Positions 25,001 through 31,000 of a stretch of 39,134 nt of DNA are shown here, one piece after another (positions within the stretch are counted from its first letter, which is position 1; every line of letters begins with the position of its first letter). The notes beneath the pieces were generated by a model that saw nothing but the letters and a program-made list of their open reading frames with translations, had not been told where the DNA came from and made no database searches. Made by a program: the position numbers and the translations under genes. The stretch is from contig NW_003155237.1 in the NCBI RefSeq assembly GCF_000003605.2, forward strand, positions 618,999 to 658,132. Reading direction: 5' to 3'. Source of the stretch: Saccoglossus kowalevskii. Lineage: Eukaryota; Hemichordata; Enteropneusta; Harrimaniidae.

Positions 25001-28000
25001 CATAGTTAGGAAATGAATATTATATTATATTATATTGTAATGTATATTTTTTTGAACTCTATAATTCAAGGTGCCACCTTATAATTTGATTTATTACAAT
25101 TTATTCATGCTACACATCTGTATTATTGCAGTGTCACCACTTAAATGAACGACATCAATAAAACAAGTTAGGGGGTGATAACTAAACTTGGAATAGCTGT
25201 CTAATCCAACGTTGTGCAATGCTGGATTAAAAGTAGTCAAGTGAAAAATCAATACAGAGATATTATACCCTGCAACGAGCAGTGCATTTCTGTTTTAATT
25301 TTTTTCCTATTTTCTCAACAAGAAAGTAATTTGAGCAAAATATCTTGTCAAATTTATGATGACATAAGCCCTATTTGAAATGTATGTCACCTCTAAAGTA
25401 GCTTGAATATCAATTACCATAGAACATTACTATGTCAGTGTAAAGTGTTGATAAATTTGTCTGGGCTCTGTCTGTACCCTGGCGTTACCTTTATACAAAG
25501 TTTATACAGAGTACTTCTGCATAAAGAATGCACATGTTTACTTATCCCTTGGGGAACTCGTTTATTCAACTTGTAAGCAATTGGATACACTGTTTCTCAC
25601 ACTATTATTTTAATTTTATTCTGGAAAATGAGTCTCGCTATATCAACTACTGCATGTCAATTAATTCTGTGCTGCCCTTGTAGAAAGTGAATATAAAGCC
25701 GCATAAAAAATCCTTGTTTATTGTACCCGCCTGTACCTACCAGATTGTGTTTTGGAGTTTTTGTTGTCGTTGATCACTTGACTGTTGAGTAGCACTTAAA
25801 GACGCGCTAATAATGATACCTAGAGCCGAGAGTACATCTTCCCAACAATTTGCAAAACACTATCAGCCATTTTAGAAAGAACACTTTTTTAACTATCAAA
25901 TATGCCCAAATAGAAGCAACTGTTCACAGTAATTACCGGCAATCATAGCAACATGTAATTCAAGGTGAACGAAGCTCTTGTGAATTATTTTTCACAAAAA
26001 TGTGTTGAAAAACATTTTCTATTGTTAGAGTGGAGAAGAATAATTAAACTGACATTCCTGCTTTTGTTGCAGACACATTAAAATTGACACAGGTGGCATG
26101 TAGAGGTTGCCAGCTGTGGAGAATCGCACAAAAGAAGTGAAAACCAACACTAATTTCTAAACAAGTATCAGAATTAAAACTATCGGTGGAATCAACTACT
26201 AAATATTCAGAAAAGCGCTTAATGATAATGCAGTCAGTTTCTAGGAATGAACCACAGAAAAAGATAATCCCCTTGCCATGTACTCTGTTTCAGTTGAAAT
26301 CTGAATCTAATTGGCTTCAAATTTAATGTGGAAAATTCACATCGACAATTGATGTTATAAAATTCTTTGTCTTCTTTTCTATAATTATTTATCATTTCGT
26401 CAACATAATATTCAAAGCATTCAACATATTTTTACATTATTTTCTAATATTTATCTTAGTTCATCAGAAAACGCAGGAGTGGCAAACTTGAGTTTAAAAG
26501 GAGTATTGACACTGCATTTATGTTATGGGTTTTTATTCTAACCAGTGACAGACATTAAAATGTGCAAATATCCATGAAAACTGAGATTGAGCATTTACTT
26601 CCTCCATACAAATTTACACAAAGGCATCCATTATTCACATCAGAAGCAGAAGTGTGACTGTTATATTCGTGATATTACGCAACAGTACAAATATCATATT
26701 TGAGAAGCATGATCTTAAATAGACTGTCAGTTAGCATAAATAAATCATAAATTTAATGTCCCCCAAACACAAACTTCTCTATTTGAGAAACCCTAACCCT
26801 ACAAATGTACCACAAGATCACCTTTTCACCACCAGACTTTCTCACCAAAATTTTTGCCTTTTTTTCTTGTATTCAATATTGAACCTTAATTTTAGAGCCA
26901 ACAGACAAAATTTTAATCATTTTTTTAGCTATTTTTCCAAGGGAAAGTTTAGTGAAGAATAGAGGGAACTGGTCGTGAAAAGGTTAAAATAAGGACTACC
27001 ATATTAGCCCAATTAGAAGCACAATGCCAAAAGTAAACTGTAAACAGTTGGGAGCTGGATTACGAGTTACTGTGACCAGTATGGAGCGGTAATATTGCTC
27101 ACAATAATGTAGCCAGTGCTTCCTGTGGCAACAATGTAATGTGTCAGTTAAACAGTTTCTCACACTGCAATATTGCAGTTCCATTTATTCTTGCGGCCCC
27201 AGTAATTGAGAGTATATTACATGATAACATAGTAGGAAAACTTTTCACAAAAGTATGCATAATTTTGCTGCAACTGCAACAAATGATATTAGACAGGAAA
27301 TGAATGTAAAGCATACACTACACTAGGGAACCAGGCTTCCGGTTTAATGACTAAAAACAGTCTTTCGTAATCAATTACCGGTACCAACATGTTCAGCACG
27401 TTGGCAAACGGGAAGATGATTCACAATAAGTTTTTCATTAATGAAGTGAATGTCCTAGACGAAGCATTCCCGAAGTTGAATTTAGTTTTCTACGGGAAAG
27501 GAAATGATTATTCCATTTTGAAATATCTGCTTACTGTTTGCACCAGTAGTAGGGAACTATATAATCCAAAAGTCACACTGATGCGCCATTGTAATGTTAT
27601 GACAGAACCCCACACCCTCCCCGTGACTTTCGTTGAGTATGGANNNNNNNNNNNNNNNNNNNNNNNNNNNNNNNNNNNNNNNNNNNNNNNNNNNNNNNNN
27701 NNNNNNNNNNNNNNNNNNNNNNNNNNNNNNNNNNNNNNNNNNNNNNNNNNNNNNNNNNNNNNNNNNNNNNNNNNNNNNNNNNNNNNNNNNNNNNNNNNNN
27801 NNNNNNNNNNNNNNNNNNNNNNNNNNNNNNNNNNNNNNNNNNNNNNNNNNNNNNNNNNNNNNNNNNNNNNNNNNNNNNNNNNNNNNNNNNNNNNNNNNNN
27901 NNNNNNNNNNNNNNNNNNTCCATACGCAACGAAAGCCACAGGGAGGGTGTGGGGTAATGTATGTTACATGTCAAACACAGAGTTATGCATGCTAATCACA

Positions 28001-31000
28001 TACCATCGAGTAATGCAGTTAATCTTGAGATGGATTAAAATGTCAACGATAACTTTATCATTATTGAGAACGGCATAGGTCTCCTTGGCATTGTGCTTAA
28101 GAAAATTTGTAAGAAAAATGTTTTAACAACTTAAATATACCATATGTATACAAGTACAGTATCACTGGCAAATTAGTCAACTCAAAAATCAAAATAGTGA
28201 AATTAAATTCCCATGAAAATTTCTTTTGGATCAATTTCTTTATTAGTTAGACTATGAATGCTAAATACTATCAACCCCTCTCCCCCCAACAAAAAAAATC
28301 TACCAACAAATCATGTCAATTCATCTCCAAAATAATGATTGCACAAAGTCTAATTGATGGATGAGTGGTACATATTCCATTTATTTGTACACAGACTATT
28401 TGCAAAGGATACAATATCACCTACTGTTTAATATTAATTGATTAAACTACGTCAACAGAAGTGGGCATATTAAAAAGTACCACAGCAATTTAAGGATGAA
28501 GTTTTCACTATATGACAGACAATTTTAATAAACTGAGCAATTGCAAAACATTTGAATTTAAAAAAGCAATCATGGTGCTATATTTGTCCTGTTATATACA
28601 AATGTATTGCAATTTAATCTGATAATGAAGATGAATTATGAAAATTGACAGAGATAATCTTATTAAATCGTGATAAGAGTATCAGGTCACAATAACATGA
28701 AGATTGACCTCAGGGCAGCAAGTACACATTAACAAACATATCTACCAGCTTTAGTTTTATTGCTGAAATCAATGCCAGGACTCAACTATCACATCAATGT
28801 CACCTCATACAACTTTGTGAGATAGTTTAGATGACAATCCTGAATACCAGGCAATTTTTCTCATAATTCAGTCTTCCAGGAAACAGTCTACATCTTTAAC
28901 CTATCACTTAGATGTGATTAGATTTTGCACACGTCAGCAGCTCCATTGTATTGTACTGCTACAATATTGACATTTTGCCAGCAAACATTAAACATAATTT
29001 TGCAATTTAATATATAGACAAACATATATTGATTACTCAAATCAATTATTAAACTTCAGTTCCTTGCCATGTGTAAAATAAAAGTATCCATTTTGTACAA
29101 TGAAAAGTTTATGATCGTGGTCGTGGTTTATGATTTCAATATTTTTAAATTTACAAACTGTAAGATAACTTGGTTTGGAAAGATGATGAATGTGGGTGAT
29201 GAAATGTTTCCTCTGACATTACATTTTTCTCTATGCATTATTTGACATTAGACAGATTACATAATATAACTTTATGACATTACTTATAAGCATGGTTGTT
29301 GCAACATGCATGGACAAATATACATATATATAATAGGGACTCAGTGACTGGAGTTGTCAAGAGAACAATGACCTCATTTACTTCAACTGTGTTGTTACTT
29401 GGTGGAATTCTTTAACAGAATTCCAAGAAGAAAAAATGATACTATGTGAATGCCAGAAATTTGGGAATTTGGATACAAAATATTTGTGTGACACTTCAAT
29501 ATAATAATTTTAGCAGTAGATTTTTAAAAATATTATTATATAATATAATATTCAATAATTAGCAGAACGCTCTTTTTAAGACAAGGTCAAGATTTACACC
29601 TGGGATGCAGTAATTAAATTGTTCAGTTTTTTTCATACATTAAATGACTATGAATATAGAGATTCAACTGATGGTTTCTGAGTGGATTCCTATCATGGCT
29701 GATGCAATCCTGAAATGCAAGTACTTGATTCATTTGATGATAGCTAACAGTATAAAAATTGATTTTCAACTAAGTCTTTAATTCACTGTAAGTTAGACAA
29801 CATGTTTATGATCAGATAAATGGATGAATTAACTGTTTGAATGAGAGCCGATGAAAGCAAGCCAGCAGCCATAAAAACATTAGTTGAAATTTAGAAAGCA
29901 GAAATGGAAGACTGATTTAGGTCAGTGTATCTACATGTACCCTTGATGAACTTTGCACCTGCAAAAGTTGTGAGAATAACCAGAAATTAATGGCCTGAAT
30001 AAATTGTAGAAAACTTACGAAACAACCTTCAGTACTATGTTGTATGACTGTCACTGAATGTGAATGCACTAAAGCAATAATGGTTCACAACATCACAACT
30101 CCTTCAATCTTTACACAAAGCCCATTGTATTAAGAATGCAATACCTAAGGTAAGTGGCCCTGTTCACAAGAAAAATTCTTCCAAATTTGGGTCAATTTGC
30201 ACACGTATATTTTTGTTTTATGCTCCATTTATACAAGTAATATCAATATCACAATGGATGGACTACATTAAATATATTCAAAACAATATGGAAGGAAATT
30301 TCATATCCCAATGAAATAAAAATATTAAGTGTATAAATCATTTATTAAGTTATTAATTTCATCTAAAATTTGATGATGCCGCTTATGATAGTCATTTCAA
30401 TATTATTTAGACACCACACCGAAAATAATAATTTCAAAATATTTTTTGGTGAAATATTAAAATTCATAAATAAATTGTTGTGCTTAATTGAGATGTTTTC
30501 TGAAATTACAAATTAATAAGGTTTTAAAGAAGATATTTTACTCTATCATTCATTCTCTGGCTCAATCACATTTGCTGAAACTTTCCATACTACACAATAG
30601 TATCGTAATGGGTTCCTATTTATTGTGTATAATAGATCAAATAAATGTCACAGTGGTCAGTCACTAAAGAATTCAGATGACTCACTGAGGTAATTATTAT
30701 TCTTAGGTTTTCATGAACTAGATCTCCACACAGTAAGACTTTAATTTATTCCTGACGTAAAATAGATAAAATACATACAGTACATATGTAATTTGAATTT
30801 GATGCAATATTATATACAAACGAATGGAAGCAGACATTTTAACACCCAGCTCATCATTAATACTGTTCCAATCAACACTGGTATTCAGTGTTCCCTCTAA
30901 GTCTTATTTTCGCTCAATTTTCTCAGATTCAATTGTAGTTTCTCAGTGAAATTTTGTCTTTTGAAAAACTTTTCATGCATTTTCACAGTATTTTCAAAAT

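Noticed and set aside
25741-25785. Candidate extra RRBP1 exon in intron 1 (acceptor CTCAACAG, donor GTAGGT or GTACAG)
   Set aside because: In the phase required by exon 1 it gives an immediate TGA and its length does not keep the frame.
26786-26805. CCCTAACCCT, telomere-like
   Set aside because: Fewer than two repeat units; not distinguishable from chance.
27389-28078. Open frames spanning the N gap on both strands
   Set aside because: More than 90 codons are unknown bases, and the known parts match nothing and include the inverted repeats around the gap.
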